DNA of 21,441 nt from Thiomargarita sp. (GCA_020721025.1 DYNO01000035.1:1-21441), one strand, 5' to 3'; positions 6,714-15,703 are shown, numbered from the stretch's first letter. The notes: a model not told the origin generated them from the letters alone. Made by a program: numbers and translations.

Positions 6714-9700
6714 TCAAGTTTTACGCACGGTTAAAGAATAACAAATCGGAATCAAGAATAGACTGATTAATAACGAAAAAAATAAGCCATACACCACGGT
6801 CACCGCCAAAGGTTGCAACATTTGTGTCCCTTCGCCCCAACCCAATGCCAACGGTAATGATCCGACAATAGTGGTCAACGTGGTCATTAAAATCGGACGC
6901 AAGCGTAATGCGCCAGCTTCGATAATGGATTCGCGGACATTCAGCCCCTGATTTTTTTGCAATTCAATAGTTTCAACCAAGACAATAGAATTATTGACCA
7001 CGATACCGGCTAACATGATGATTCCTAACCATACTGGCATCGAAATTGGTAGTTCTGCCATGTACAAGCCCCATTGCACGCCAATCAACGCAAAAGGAAT
7101 ACTTAGCAAAATTACCAGCGGATTGAGCAAAGATTCATACTGCACCGCCATCACCACAAAAACCAGAAAAATTGCCAGAGCAAGCAGCCATTGATTTAAA
7201 GATTGATTTTGTTGTAAAACTTTCATTGCCCCGCCTTCATAAATGTTGTAACCTACGGGCAATGGAAAATCCGCCAAACGACGCTGTACTTCCGCAAATA
7301 TCTCGGATAAGTTCGCGTTTTCATTCACATTGGCAAGAATTTCTATCACTCGTTGTTGTTGATCGCGTTGAATTTCTTTGGGAACGGGAATCCATTGTAA
7401 TTTTGCCAATTCTCCCAACCGTACCGCTTGTTTCGTGGGGCTGTACAACAGTAAATTTTCCACATCCTGCGGGCTCGTCACTTGTTTTTGTGGCAAACGG
7501 AGGCGAACATTGATTTTATCGTTCTCAGTGTAAAAGTAAGTTGCAATTTTACCGTTTAACAGCGTATTTACATCTTGTCCGATACTTTCAACGTTGAACC
7601 CTAAATCATTGATTTTTTGACGATCTACGATAATTGCCAACTCTTGATAATTTTCTTCAGCAGAGTGGCGCAGATTATTTAATTCCTTGATATCTTTTAA
7701 TTTTTGTACCAATTGTTCTGCTAATTCTGCCATGATCCCTAAATCGTCACCGCGTAGGCGTAAACTGAAAGAATCATCACTATTCCCCAATCGAATCCCA
7801 CGAATCCCAACACTTGCCATGCGAATCTTCACGCCAACTAAATTCAGTTGTTTCAATGACTTATTTATTTTAGCAATCCATTGATTCACATCTAATTTAC
7901 GCTGCGAACTGGGCACTAATTGCACATTCAAGGTGCTTTGATTACTGGCTTCAAATTGCGACCGTCCGAAGATCATGCCTCCCATCTGCGTAAAAACTGA
8001 AATTACTTCAGGCTGTTGGCGCAGAATTTTTTCAACCCGTCGGGTTACTTCATCCATTTCTTCGAGCGCAATTCCGGGGTCGGCAACCATGTTTACCCGC
8101 ACCTTCCCCTCATCCATTTCTGGCAGAAAGATTTGTTTGTTGTGTCCGAATTGTTGAATGCTGAGAGCTAACCCAATGCAAAATAACAAAATAATCAGCC
8201 AAGGAATTCGCAATGCAAGCCGCATACTCCAACGATAGCCGCGTCGCAGCAACTGTTCGAGTGGGAACAAAAATCCAGGATGGGTGCTGGGTGAACTGAG
8301 TCCTGCCAATGCGGGCACTACGGTAATTGCGACGAGTAAGGATGCAACGGTGGCAACGGATAATGTAAAAATCAATTCGCTAAACAGTAATCCAATCAAG
8401 CCACTGACGAACAAAAATGGCACAATGGAGGCTAAATTGGTGGTCGTCGAAGCAACCAACGCACTGGTGATTTCACTGACTGCGTAGGCGGCATTTTTTT
8501 TGTCAATATCATGGGATTGGTGCGGTTGCAGCGTTTGGACACGATTGATATTTTCCAGCATGACAATGGTATTATCAACCACCATCCCCACGCATAAAGC
8601 CAGCCCGCCTAAACTCATGATATTGAGTGTTAAGTCATTGTATGCCATCAGAATTAAAGTGAGCGTAATTGCCAACGGAATCGCAGTGCCAATGATCAGG
8701 GTATGGCGAAGATTGGCGAGAAATAACCAGATAACTAACATCGCTAATAGGGTGCCACTGATCGCCGAACTGGTCGCATTATTTAAGGCTTGTTTGACAT
8801 AAACGGATTGATCATCAATGATTTGCAGTTGTACGTCCTTGGGAAGAATTTTTTGTTGATTTAACCAGTGCATCCGCTCTTGGATTGCCTGCGCCACTTC
8901 CACCGTGTTTGCTTGTGGTTGTTTTTGCATGGAAAGTTTGATGCTCGGAATATCGTTAAATCGCACTCGTAACCGTTCATCTTGATGAGTATCAATCACT
9001 TGTGCCAATTCTTGCAATGGAATTTGGGCGGAAGTTTGATTTGAGGTAGCGAGTCGATTCGGGGCAGGATTGAGCATAACTGCCGCAATATCAGCGACTT
9101 GTTGCCAACGACCCGTTAAACGAGTGTTGAGTTCCTGCTGCGCCATTTGTACCCGTCCGCCGGTGGTTTCTGCATTGGCTTGTTGCAATGTTCGGCTGAG
9201 GTCTTCTAAACTGATTCCTAGTGCGGCTAATTTGTACATGTCGGGTAAGACGTGGATTTCTCTGATTAATCCGCCCCCCACATCAACCGCCGCGACACCG
9301 AGTAAATTGATAAACCATTTGGATAATTGTTCATCCACCCAAGTGCGTAATTCAATAGGGTTGAATAATGCAGATTGAATGGCGAGTTCTACAACGGGGG
9401 ATTGGGCGGGATCACGTTTGAAAATGGTAGGTGCATCAATGGTATTGGGTAAAAAGCGTTTGGCGCGATCAAGGCGGGCACTGGCATCTCGGAGCGCGAT
9501 GTCGATATCTTTGCCGTAAGGAAAGGCTATATCTATCGCACAACGCCCTTCAGAACTGCGAGATTGAATGCTGATTGCGTCTTCGGTGAGTGCGAGTGAG
9601 GCTTCTAATTCACGGGTAATTTGTTCTTCCATGACGGTGGCGGGCACGCCGGAGCTATTGACGCGTATGGCAATTTCGGGATAGACGATGCGCGGGAGTA

Positions 9701-9830
9701 AGTCCGTTCCGAGTTTGTTGAGGGAAAATAGCCCGACCACAACCACTGCCCACGCGAGCATGATTACGCCAACTGGGTGATAAATTGACCATGTTGCAAT
9801 ATTTTTTTGAACAAATCGGTGTTTAAGCAC
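6714..9830 (-). CDS. RND-family efflux transporter permease (AcrB/MdtC/CzcA-like)
   Basis: A full-length 1038-residue RND pump subunit in the inner membrane that uses the proton gradient to expel compounds through a tripartite complex. The first helix is at about 15-36, followed by a porter region with GTDLLPRIVYPEIAIRV. TM4 carries GMVVDN with Asp419 at the proton-relay position; the second half opens with FLPEMDEGKVRVNM (about 568), and the TM10 motif is GIVVNNSIVLVET. The single Asp in TM4, where AcrB has a double Asp, and the Asn at the AcrB Lys940 position fit the broader HAE1/heavy-metal groups more than AcrB itself, so the substrate cannot be told. No membrane-fusion protein or outer-membrane channel gene is adjacent, which is unusual. 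Confidence 0.93.
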   Translation of the reverse strand: MLKHRFVQKNIATWSIYHPVGVIMLAWAVVVVGLFSLNKLGTDLLPRIVYPEIAIRVNSSGVPATVMEEQITRELEASLALTEDAISIQSRSSEGRCAIDIAFPYGKDIDIALRDASARLDRAKRFLPNTIDAPTIFKRDPAQSPVVELAIQSALFNPIELRTWVDEQLSKWFINLLGVAAVDVGGGLIREIHVLPDMYKLAALGISLEDLSRTLQQANAETTGGRVQMAQQELNTRLTGRWQQVADIAAVMLNPAPNRLATSNQTSAQIPLQELAQVIDTHQDERLRVRFNDIPSIKLSMQKQPQANTVEVAQAIQERMHWLNQQKILPKDVQLQIIDDQSVYVKQALNNATSSAISGTLLAMLVIWLFLANLRHTLIIGTAIPLAITLTLILMAYNDLTLNIMSLGGLALCVGMVVDNTIVMLENINRVQTLQPHQSHDIDKKNAAYAVSEITSALVASTTTNLASIVPFLFVSGLIGLLFSELIFTLSVATVASLLVAITVVPALAGLSSPSTHPGFLFPLEQLLRRGYRWSMRLALRIPWLIILLFCIGLALSIQQFGHNKQIFLPEMDEGKVRVNMVADPGIALEEMDEVTRRVEKILRQQPEVISVFTQMGGMIFGRSQFEASNQSTLNVQLVPSSQRKLDVNQWIAKINKSLKQLNLVGVKIRMASVGIRGIRLGNSDDSFSLRLRGDDLGIMAELAEQLVQKLKDIKELNNLRHSAEENYQELAIIVDRQKINDLGFNVESIGQDVNTLLNGKIATYFYTENDKINVRLRLPQKQVTSPQDVENLLLYSPTKQAVRLGELAKLQWIPVPKEIQRDQQQRVIEILANVNENANLSEIFAEVQRRLADFPLPVGYNIYEGGAMKVLQQNQSLNQWLLALAIFLVFVVMAVQYESLLNPLVILLSIPFALIGVQWGLYMAELPISMPVWLGIIMLAGIVVNNSIVLVETIELQKNQGLNVRESIIEAGALRLRPILMTTLTTIVGSLPLALGWGEGTQMLQPLAVTVVYGLFFSLLISLFLIPICYSLTVRKT

Positions 9831-9886
9831 AGTTTCGAGCGTTTGGCGAATTCGTCTAGGAATTGAAATTTTTTGTTAAATGGGTG

Positions 9887-9935
9887 TAGGAGTTACGCAC
9901 TTGAGATGCTAACTCGTTTATCTGCGTAATTCCTA
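9887..9935. repeat. palindromic repeat, family A, copy 2 (short)
   Basis: TAGGAGTTACGCA (9887-9899) and TGCGTAATTCCTA (9923-9935) are 13-bp inverted arms with one mismatch around a 23-bp centre. The arms match the edges of the copies at 2580 and 16747. It lies just upstream of the RND gene and downstream of cysC on the minus strand, so it may end cysC transcripts. Confidence 0.7.
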
Positions 9936-9977
9936 AAATATCTAAAAATAGGTTGAACATTGGAACGGCTAAAAACG

Positions 9978-10592
9978 CTATTTTTCTTGATATACCCCAC
10001 GTTTGACTAGGTATGCTAACACTTCAGCAGCACATTCTTCAATGGTTTTACCGCCGGTGTTGATGGACAATTCTGGATTTTCAGGGATTTCATACGGTGA
10101 GGAAATGCCGGTAAAATGTTTAATTTCCCCCGCGCGCGCCTTGCGATACAGCCCTTTCACGTCGCGTTCTTCGCAAACTTCTAGGGAACAATCACAATAG
10201 ATTTCAACGAAATCTTCTTGAATCAGTTGGCGGGCTTTGTCCCTGTCGGCACGAAATGGGGAGATAAAGGCAGTTAATACAATGACCCCAGCTTCGATGA
10301 ACAATTTTGCGACTTCGCCAACCCGACGGATATTTTCCATGCGATCTGCGTCTGAAAAACCCAAGTCGCCGCATAATCCATGTCGTACATTGTCCCCATC
10401 CAATACGAAAGTGTGGTAACCTTTTTGGTGTAACTGTTCCTCAACTGCGTGAGCAATGGTGGATTTTCCTGCCCCGGACAGCCCAGTAAACCATAAAACA
10501 ACGCTTTTATGTTTGCTCAATTCAGCGCGGCGGTCGCGAGTGACGGTCGCATGATGCCAAACGGTATTACTACTTTTCATCTGGGTTGTCAT
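9978..10592 (-). CDS. cysC: adenylylsulfate (APS) kinase
   Basis: A 204-residue protein that phosphorylates APS to PAPS with ATP, in the cytoplasmic sulfate activation route. The P-loop GLSGAGKS is at residues 37-44, the substrate-binding DGDNVRHGL at 65-73, FSDADRMENIRRVGEVAKL at 79-97, and the FISPFR loop with Ser111 at 109-114. Near the C-terminus is the family's FTGISSPYE segment. The length is normal for a stand-alone CysC. The ATG gives a typical N-terminal VWHHATVTRDRR lead. No cysD, cysN or PAPS reductase gene is adjacent. A good promoter lies about 68 bp upstream. Confidence 0.96.
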   Translation of the reverse strand: MTTQMKSSNTVWHHATVTRDRRAELSKHKSVVLWFTGLSGAGKSTIAHAVEEQLHQKGYHTFVLDGDNVRHGLCGDLGFSDADRMENIRRVGEVAKLFIEAGVIVLTAFISPFRADRDKARQLIQEDFVEIYCDCSLEVCEERDVKGLYRKARAGEIKHFTGISSPYEIPENPELSINTGGKTIEECAAEVLAYLVKRGVYQEK

Positions 10593-10942
10593 AAACTGTC
10601 CTTAATGTTTTTTTTATGAATCTCGAATGTTGCTTGTTAAAATTGACAGCATGACCAACATTATAAACACAATTTTTCTTTTCAGGCAAAGTATTTTTCG
10701 ACATTTTTACGACTTTAATGTGGGCAATCTGATAACTGGTAAAATTTCTCGTTGCGATACGCGCTTTTCAATAGATTGTGTTAAAATTTAGCCTATTTTT
10801 ATTTTTCAAATTTAATAATAAACTTACACGCTTGTGTCAGCACCCAAAAAATAAATAAAAATTGTGTTCTGGTGCAGAGTATGTCTTAAAAAATCTTGAG
10901 ATAGCTTGATATACAAAAATCCTTTGGAGGGATATAACTACA
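10593..10942. other. 350-bp divergent intergenic region cysC/petA
   Basis: The gap separates two divergent units and is AT-rich. The cysC promoter lies in its left third. For petA I could not find a -35/-10 pair with proper spacing: TAAAAT at 10782-10787 is a possible -10 without a good -35. The petA ribosome-binding site GGAGG is at 10926-10930. No ORF with coding character is present. Confidence 0.5.
10660..10689 (-). promoter_or_regulatory. sigma-70-like promoter of cysC
   Basis: On the minus strand, TTGCCT (10689-10684) is followed after 18 bp by a perfect TATAAT (10665-10660). Transcription would begin near 10653, giving a leader of about 60 bases before the cysC ATG. Confidence 0.5.
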
Positions 10943-11536
10943 ATGAGTATAGAAGACGTGGATACCAGCAAACGACGCTTTCTCACGATTGCCGCGACCT
11001 CTGTGGTTGGTGCGGTAGGCGTGGGATTTGCCGCTGTACCTTTCATTTCCTACTGGCAACCCAGTGCAAAAGTTCATGCCGCCGGGGCACCTGTGGAAGT
11101 TGATATTGGCAAACTAGAATACGGTCAAAGAATTATCGTGGAATGGCGCGGTAAACCGGTGTGGATTGTGAAACGCAGCAAAGAAACACTCTCTGAATTG
11201 GCAGGACTCAAGGGAGCGTTGCGTGACCCCAATTCTGAGGTCGAACAGCAACCCAAATATGCGAAGAACGAACATCGCTCAATTAAACCTGAGTACTTGG
11301 TCGTGGTAGGTATTTGTACTCATTTGGGGTGTTCTCCTACCTATTTTCCAAAAAATGATCCGCATCCGATGGGTACAGATTGGAAAGGGGGATTTTTCTG
11401 TCCCTGTCACGGCTCTTCATTCGACTTGGCGGGTCGGGTGTATCAGGGCGTACCGGCACCAACTAACCTCGTCGTTCCACCTTACACTTATCTTAGCGAT
11501 ACTCGTGTATTGGTGGGTGTTGACCCTAAGGCTTAA
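10943..11536 (+). CDS. petA: ubiquinol-cytochrome c reductase, Rieske iron-sulfur subunit
   Basis: A 197-residue Rieske protein of complex III that carries electrons from ubiquinol at the Qo site to cytochrome c1. The N-terminus has a twin-arginine-like KRRFLTIAA followed by one membrane helix (about 15-35), the usual uncleaved Tat anchor. The 2Fe-2S ligands are complete: Cys125 and His127 in CTHLGC, Cys153 and His156 in CPCHGS, with Cys130 and Cys155 able to form the stabilising disulfide. GGAGG lies 12 bases before the ATG. It is the first gene of petABC; petB begins 12 bp after its stop. Confidence 0.97.
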   Translation: MSIEDVDTSKRRFLTIAATSVVGAVGVGFAAVPFISYWQPSAKVHAAGAPVEVDIGKLEYGQRIIVEWRGKPVWIVKRSKETLSELAGLKGALRDPNSEVEQQPKYAKNEHRSIKPEYLVVVGICTHLGCSPTYFPKNDPHPMGTDWKGGFFCPCHGSSFDLAGRVYQGVPAPTNLVVPPYTYLSDTRVLVGVDPKA

Positions 11537-11548
11537 AGGAATAATGCG

Positions 11549-12781
11549 ATGAAAAAACTGTTAAACTCAAGTTTGGAATGGGTCGATGACCGTTTCCCCT
11601 TGGTTAAGATGTGGGATGATCACTTAGGTAAATATTACGCCCCGAAAAACTTCAACTGGTGGTATTACTTCGGTTCTATCGCGTTGTTAGTTTTGGTGAT
11701 TCAAATCCTCACCGGCATTTTCCTGACCATGAACTATAAGCCATCTTCCCAAGAAGCCTTCGCATCGGTAGAATATATCGTGCGTGATGTGGAATGGGGC
11801 TGGCTGATGCGCTACATGCACTCTACGGGTGCGTCATTCTTCTTCATTGCCGTTTATCTGCACATGTTTCGCGGCTTAATGTACGGTTCATATCGTAAGC
11901 CTCGTGAATTGGTGTGGTTGATCGGCATGGCTATCTATTTCGCACTCATGGCGGAAGCCTTCATGGGATATTTGCTGCCTTGGGGACAAATGTCTTATTG
12001 GGGCGCGCAGGTGATTATTTCATTGTTCGGCGCAATTCCCTATATTGGCGATGCGATAACGTTGTGGATTCGCGGCGATTATGTCATTGGTGATACAACA
12101 TTAAACCGCTTTTTTGCGCTACATGTTATTGCTTTACCGATGGTATTATTGGGACTCGTGGTGATGCATGTTTTAGCCTTGCACGACAAACACGTCGGTT
12201 CTTGCAATCCAGATGGTATTGAAATCAAGAAACACAAAGACCCAAAAACGGGTATCCCCTTAGATGGTATTCCATTCCATCCCTATTATACCGTGAAAGA
12301 TATTATGGGTTATGGTTGGTTTTTAATCATCTTTTGTTTGGTGATGTTCTACTTCCCTGACATGTTTGGATATTTCTTGGAAGCCAACAACTTCATCCCC
12401 GCTGATCCGATGACCACGCCTGCCCACATTGCCCCAGTGTGGTACTTCACTCCATTTTATGCCATTTTGCGTGCAATTCCAGACAAACTATCGGGAGTGA
12501 TTGCGATGGGTGCTTCCGTAGGTATTTTCGCACTGTTACCTTGGTTAGATCGGAGTCCAGTGAAATCAATCCGCTACAAAGGACCTATGTTCAGAATCGC
12601 CCTTACCCTGTTCATTATCAGTTTTATTTCTCTAGGAATTTTGGGTGTGTTGCCTGCGGAAGGCTTGTATGTGACTTTGGCACGGATTTTTACAGTGATT
12701 TACTTTGGATTTTTCCTACTCATGCCAATTTACTCAACATTGGATAAGACCAAACCAGAACCAGAACGGGTGACGATGTGA
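11549..12781 (+). CDS. petB: ubiquinol-cytochrome c reductase, cytochrome b subunit
   Basis: A 410-residue full-length cytochrome b with fused N- and C-terminal halves and about eight membrane helices, the quinol-oxidising core of complex III. The haem ligand pairs are visible: His91/His105 in helix B, and His192/His207 in helix D (FFALH...VMHVLALH). The helix D pair is one residue wider than in mitochondria. The Qo motif reads PVWY (296-299) instead of PEWY. Both traits are, as I recall, usual in beta- and gammaproteobacteria. The stop overlaps the petC start by one base (TGATG), showing translational coupling. Confidence 0.98.
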   Translation: MKKLLNSSLEWVDDRFPLVKMWDDHLGKYYAPKNFNWWYYFGSIALLVLVIQILTGIFLTMNYKPSSQEAFASVEYIVRDVEWGWLMRYMHSTGASFFFIAVYLHMFRGLMYGSYRKPRELVWLIGMAIYFALMAEAFMGYLLPWGQMSYWGAQVIISLFGAIPYIGDAITLWIRGDYVIGDTTLNRFFALHVIALPMVLLGLVVMHVLALHDKHVGSCNPDGIEIKKHKDPKTGIPLDGIPFHPYYTVKDIMGYGWFLIIFCLVMFYFPDMFGYFLEANNFIPADPMTTPAHIAPVWYFTPFYAILRAIPDKLSGVIAMGASVGIFALLPWLDRSPVKSIRYKGPMFRIALTLFIISFISLGILGVLPAEGLYVTLARIFTVIYFGFFLLMPIYSTLDKTKPEPERVTM

Positions 12782-13503
12782 TGAAACGGATATTATTTTG
12801 CTTGTTGCTGCTACCAATGTTTGCTTTTGCTTCCGGTGGTGGTCCTGAATTGCAAAAATCGCTGAATGATGTACGCAACAAGGCATCCTTGCAAAACGGT
12901 GCGAAAATTTTCGTGAACTACTGTATTGGCTGTCATTCCATGAAATATTCTCGTTTTGAACGGGTTGGCGTAGATTTGGGTATTCCCGAAGACCTGTTGA
13001 AACGCGACATCATGTTCACTGCAGAAAAACCGGGTGAACTGATGCTCACCCCCATGACTGCAGCCAGTGGACAGAAATGGTTCGGTAAAGCCATTCCTGA
13101 TCTCAGTGTGGTTGCACGCTCACGCGGCACGGATTGGTTATATACCTATTTTATGACCTTTTATGCCGATCCCACTCGTCCTTGGGGAGTGAATAACTTA
13201 GCGTTCAAAGACGTGGGGATGCCGCATGTGCTGTGGGAATTACAAGGTGCGCAAAAACCCGTGTATCATGAAGAACATGGACACAAAGTGCTGGTTGGCG
13301 TAGAACCTGCCGATGAAGCTGCCAAAGCCAAAACCGAAGGTTATCGTCGCGCGGTCACTGACTTGGTAAATTTCTTAGACTATGTTGGCGAACCCGCAAA
13401 GGTCGTGCGCTGGGATTTGGGCTGGAAAGTGATTTTATATCTGTTTATTTTCACCTTCTTTGCCTACTTGATGAAACGGGCTTTTTGGGCTGAACTCCAC
13501 TAA
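12781..13503 (+). CDS. petC: ubiquinol-cytochrome c reductase, cytochrome c1 subunit
   Basis: A 240-residue cytochrome c1. It takes electrons from the Rieske protein and passes them to soluble cytochrome c in the periplasm. A signal peptide (about 1-18, ending AFAS) is followed by the haem-binding CIGCH at residues 48-52. One C-terminal membrane anchor (VILYLFIFTFFAYLMKRAFW) ends the protein. I chose the ATG at 12781, which overlaps the petB stop by one base; a GTG at 12778 adds one residue. It is the last gene of petABC. The sspA gene that often follows in other gammaproteobacteria is absent, and a hairpin comes next. Confidence 0.96.
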   Translation: MKRILFCLLLLPMFAFASGGGPELQKSLNDVRNKASLQNGAKIFVNYCIGCHSMKYSRFERVGVDLGIPEDLLKRDIMFTAEKPGELMLTPMTAASGQKWFGKAIPDLSVVARSRGTDWLYTYFMTFYADPTRPWGVNNLAFKDVGMPHVLWELQGAQKPVYHEEHGHKVLVGVEPADEAAKAKTEGYRRAVTDLVNFLDYVGEPAKVVRWDLGWKVILYLFIFTFFAYLMKRAFWAELH

Positions 13504-13517
13504 ACATAAGTTGTTTC

Positions 13518-13563
13518 AAAGCGAAGCGCGAGGAGTAAAATCAAAATCCTTGCGCTTTTCTTT
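13518..13563. terminator. bidirectional terminator-like hairpin after petC
   Basis: AAAGCGAAGCGCGAGGA (13518-13534) pairs with TCCTTGCGCTTTTCTTT (13547-13563) at 14 of 17 positions around a 12-base loop. The AAGCGC/GCGCTT core is perfect, and outer GTTG/CAAC bases extend the fold. It lies between the convergent petC and Rossmann-protein genes. The right arm is T-rich, which helps the plus direction. Confidence 0.5.
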
Positions 13564-13594
13564 GCAACTCAATCACGATACTCGTGGTAAAAAA

Positions 13595-13981
13595 TCAATC
13601 ATAATCAACTTGTTGATGTTTCATCGTCACCAATTGACCACGCAACAACGACATCAGCAAAATGGCTATCATCTCGTGCATAATGATGGTATGATGATTG
13701 CCGGTATCGTGTAAATATTTACGCAATTGTTCCTTGACGTTGGATACTCCAGTCACCTCAATAATAATGTCAATTTCTGTTCCCAGTTGCGCAACTTCCA
13801 TAAAATTCGTCGTCGTGCGAACCCCTTGTCTCTGTGCCAATTGTATCCCCGGCGTGAGTGAATTCAGATCAGCCACCAAAACCACATTGACAAATTTCGC
13901 ATGTAACAACTGTTCCAACAATGGCGTACCCGTTTCCCCAGCACCTACTAAAGCAATGTTAATCATATCTTTTTCCATCAT
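13595..13981 (-). CDS. small Rossmann-fold NAD(P)-binding protein, function unknown
   Basis: A 128-residue protein made of little more than a dinucleotide-binding fold. INIALVGAGETGTPLL (about 7-22) gives the glycine-rich GxGxxG loop, VNVVLVADLN ends in an Asp at the usual ribose-binding position, and EIDIIIEVTGVSNVKEQL is a second conserved strand. Similar Rossmann modules occur at the N-terminus of dehydrogenases and fused to sensor kinases; here it stands alone with no catalytic domain. The first two ATGs are preceded by GAGAG; an internal ATG at residue 6 is also possible. It is divergent from the nSTAND1 gene and convergent with petC. It may bind a nucleotide as a regulator, but that is a guess. 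Confidence 0.7.
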   Translation of the reverse strand: MMEKDMINIALVGAGETGTPLLEQLLHAKFVNVVLVADLNSLTPGIQLAQRQGVRTTTNFMEVAQLGTEIDIIIEVTGVSNVKEQLRKYLHDTGNHHTIIMHEMIAILLMSLLRGQLVTMKHQQVDYD

Positions 13982-14037
13982 ATTCTCTCAAATAAAAAAG
14001 TTAAAAATACTGCTTTTAGAATCCCTTGAACCTCTTG

Positions 14038-15630
14038 ATGTCCAATATGAATGACCAATTTACCGTAAAAATTGAGCGTGATGCACAAGGTACGTTAATT
14101 ATCACCGGGCAACAAGGGCAAGTGCAGGTTATTTCTGCTTACAACCGTACTGCAATAGAAACCGTACCTTACGATACGACCCATCTCACCATCAATCCTT
14201 ATCATGGACTGGCAGCATTTCAAGAGTTTGAAGCCAATCGTTTTTTTGGACGAGAGCAACTCACGCTTAAACTATGGGAAAAACTCGCCGCGTTTTATCA
14301 ACCAACCCAACAAGCGAAATTATCCCTGCGTTTCCTGCCCCTGCTGGCACCTTCCGGAATGGGAAAATCTTCGCTATTGCGTGCTGGTTTGATTCCAGAA
14401 TTAGCCCGACGTGGTTTGCCTATCGCTCCGAAGTTACGGGTAGCCGTTTTAACGCCTGGAGTTTACCCATTGCAAAACCTAAGTTTCATGCTGGCGCGTT
14501 TGGCAACCCAAGATATTACGCCGTTTGCAAAGGCTCGGATTTACATTAAAGAACTCAGCGAACGCGATGGATTGCGACACATTGCCGCCGAGTTATCCGA
14601 GATTAAAAACAGTCCAGTCATGTTAGTGATTGATCAATTTGAAGAATTATATACACTGTGCAAAGAATCATTTGAACGCACCTTGTTTATTGACAATCTC
14701 CTTCTTGCAGCGGCAGATAAATCCTTAAATATCAGCGTGATCACTGCAATGCGCAGTGAATTTTTAACCGACGCACAAACTCACCCAACGTTGTATCAAA
14801 TCTTGGCTAAACAGGCATATATTGTACCATTCATGAATGTCGCAGAATTGCGTGATAGCATCATCAAACCGGCGCAGCTGGCGGGAATTCCTTGGGAAAT
14901 GAAGACAGTACAGCAACTTATTGAACAAACGAAGGGGCAAAAATACGCACTTCCCTTGCTACAACTTACATTGACTTATCTATGGGATATGCGCCAACAC
15001 GGAAATAACGAAACACAACTCTTGGAATCTATAGATAGTTTAGCAAACGTACTTGAATTAATCGCGCAACGGCTTTACAACAATCTCGCTGATTCTGAAA
15101 GAAAATTGGCACAGTATATTTTTTTGAAATTAATTAAATTAAACGATAATCTATGTCAAAGCCATTGTAGCTGCAAAATAGCCGATTTAACCTCGCAAGC
15201 GGATGATAAGGTGAAAGAAATTTTACGTTATTATGCCAATCATGACAGTCATCTGATCACTTTATCTCAAACATCACAATTGACTGCGACCATTACGCAT
15301 GAGGTGTTATTTCACCATTGGTCAACGTTAAAACAATGGTTGCTCGAATATCGGGAAGAACAATTGTTAAAACAACATCTTAGCCATGCAGCCCATACAT
15401 GGGAATCTCTGCGTCGTCCCACACGGTTATTATGGCATTCAAGTGACTTGGCGCGCGTAGAGCCTTTGTATGACAAATCGCGTGAGGAATTCACTGAATT
15501 ACAACTGATTTTTTTCCACACTTCCAAACGGCGACAACGCTATTTGAGATATCGCAATCGGCTATTCGCAATTTTATGTATCGGAATTGGGATATTGGGT
15601 TTGATTCTGTCGATAACTCAGTTCAGATAA
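14038..15630 (+). CDS. nSTAND1-type NTPase with C-terminal membrane helix, no sensor repeats
   Basis: A 530-residue protein. A short beta-rich N-terminus (about 5-42) is followed by the nSTAND1 entry motif NPYHGLAAF and FFGREQ (53-73), a P-loop APSGMGKSS (104-112) and Walker B VMLVIDQFEEL (194-204). Next come a sensor-like AMRSEF, the ALPLLQLTLTYLW helix and a winged-helix-like region. The protein ends with a basic segment and one membrane helix (LFAILCIGIGILGLIL), stopping a few residues later. Relatives usually continue with WD40 or TPR sensor repeats, which are missing here. STAND proteins act as ATP switches in signalling or antiphage defence; the role here is not shown. The ribosome-binding site is weak; ATG 14047 is an alternative start and TTG 14026 is less likely. 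Confidence 0.82.
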   Translation: MSNMNDQFTVKIERDAQGTLIITGQQGQVQVISAYNRTAIETVPYDTTHLTINPYHGLAAFQEFEANRFFGREQLTLKLWEKLAAFYQPTQQAKLSLRFLPLLAPSGMGKSSLLRAGLIPELARRGLPIAPKLRVAVLTPGVYPLQNLSFMLARLATQDITPFAKARIYIKELSERDGLRHIAAELSEIKNSPVMLVIDQFEELYTLCKESFERTLFIDNLLLAAADKSLNISVITAMRSEFLTDAQTHPTLYQILAKQAYIVPFMNVAELRDSIIKPAQLAGIPWEMKTVQQLIEQTKGQKYALPLLQLTLTYLWDMRQHGNNETQLLESIDSLANVLELIAQRLYNNLADSERKLAQYIFLKLIKLNDNLCQSHCSCKIADLTSQADDKVKEILRYYANHDSHLITLSQTSQLTATITHEVLFHHWSTLKQWLLEYREEQLLKQHLSHAAHTWESLRRPTRLLWHSSDLARVEPLYDKSREEFTELQLIFFHTSKRRQRYLRYRNRLFAILCIGIGILGLILSITQFR

Positions 15631-15637
15631 TAGTTTG

Positions 15638-15667
15638 TTGCCAATCGTGTCTTCAACAAAATATGCT
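15638..15667 (+). promoter_or_regulatory. possible promoter of the ACT-protein/def operon
   Basis: TTGCCA (15638-15643) and TATGCT (15662-15667) are separated by 18 bp just after the nSTAND1 stop. The start would be near 15674, before the AGGAG at 15691. Both boxes match 4 of 6 or better. Confidence 0.35.
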
Positions 15668-15703
15668 AAAATTAAAATAGAATACAAACGAGGAGAAATA
15701 CTG

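Noticed and set aside
10741..10942. petA promoter
   Set aside because: TAAAAT and TATACA boxes occur but none has a matching -35 at 16-19 bp with a sensible leader.
12434..12445. PVWY in place of PEWY in cytochrome b as a novelty
   Set aside because: This Qo-motif variant is known in beta- and gammaproteobacteria, so it supports taxonomy and is not a new trait.
13698..14054. Plus-strand ORF of 118 codons
   Set aside because: It lies antisense to the Rossmann-fold gene, which has a clear glycine motif; the plus frame shows no family features.
15635..15703. Upstream extension of the ACT-domain protein
   Set aside because: AGGAG lies 8 bases before ATG 15704 and the extension has no similarity to ACT proteins; it also overlaps a possible promoter.
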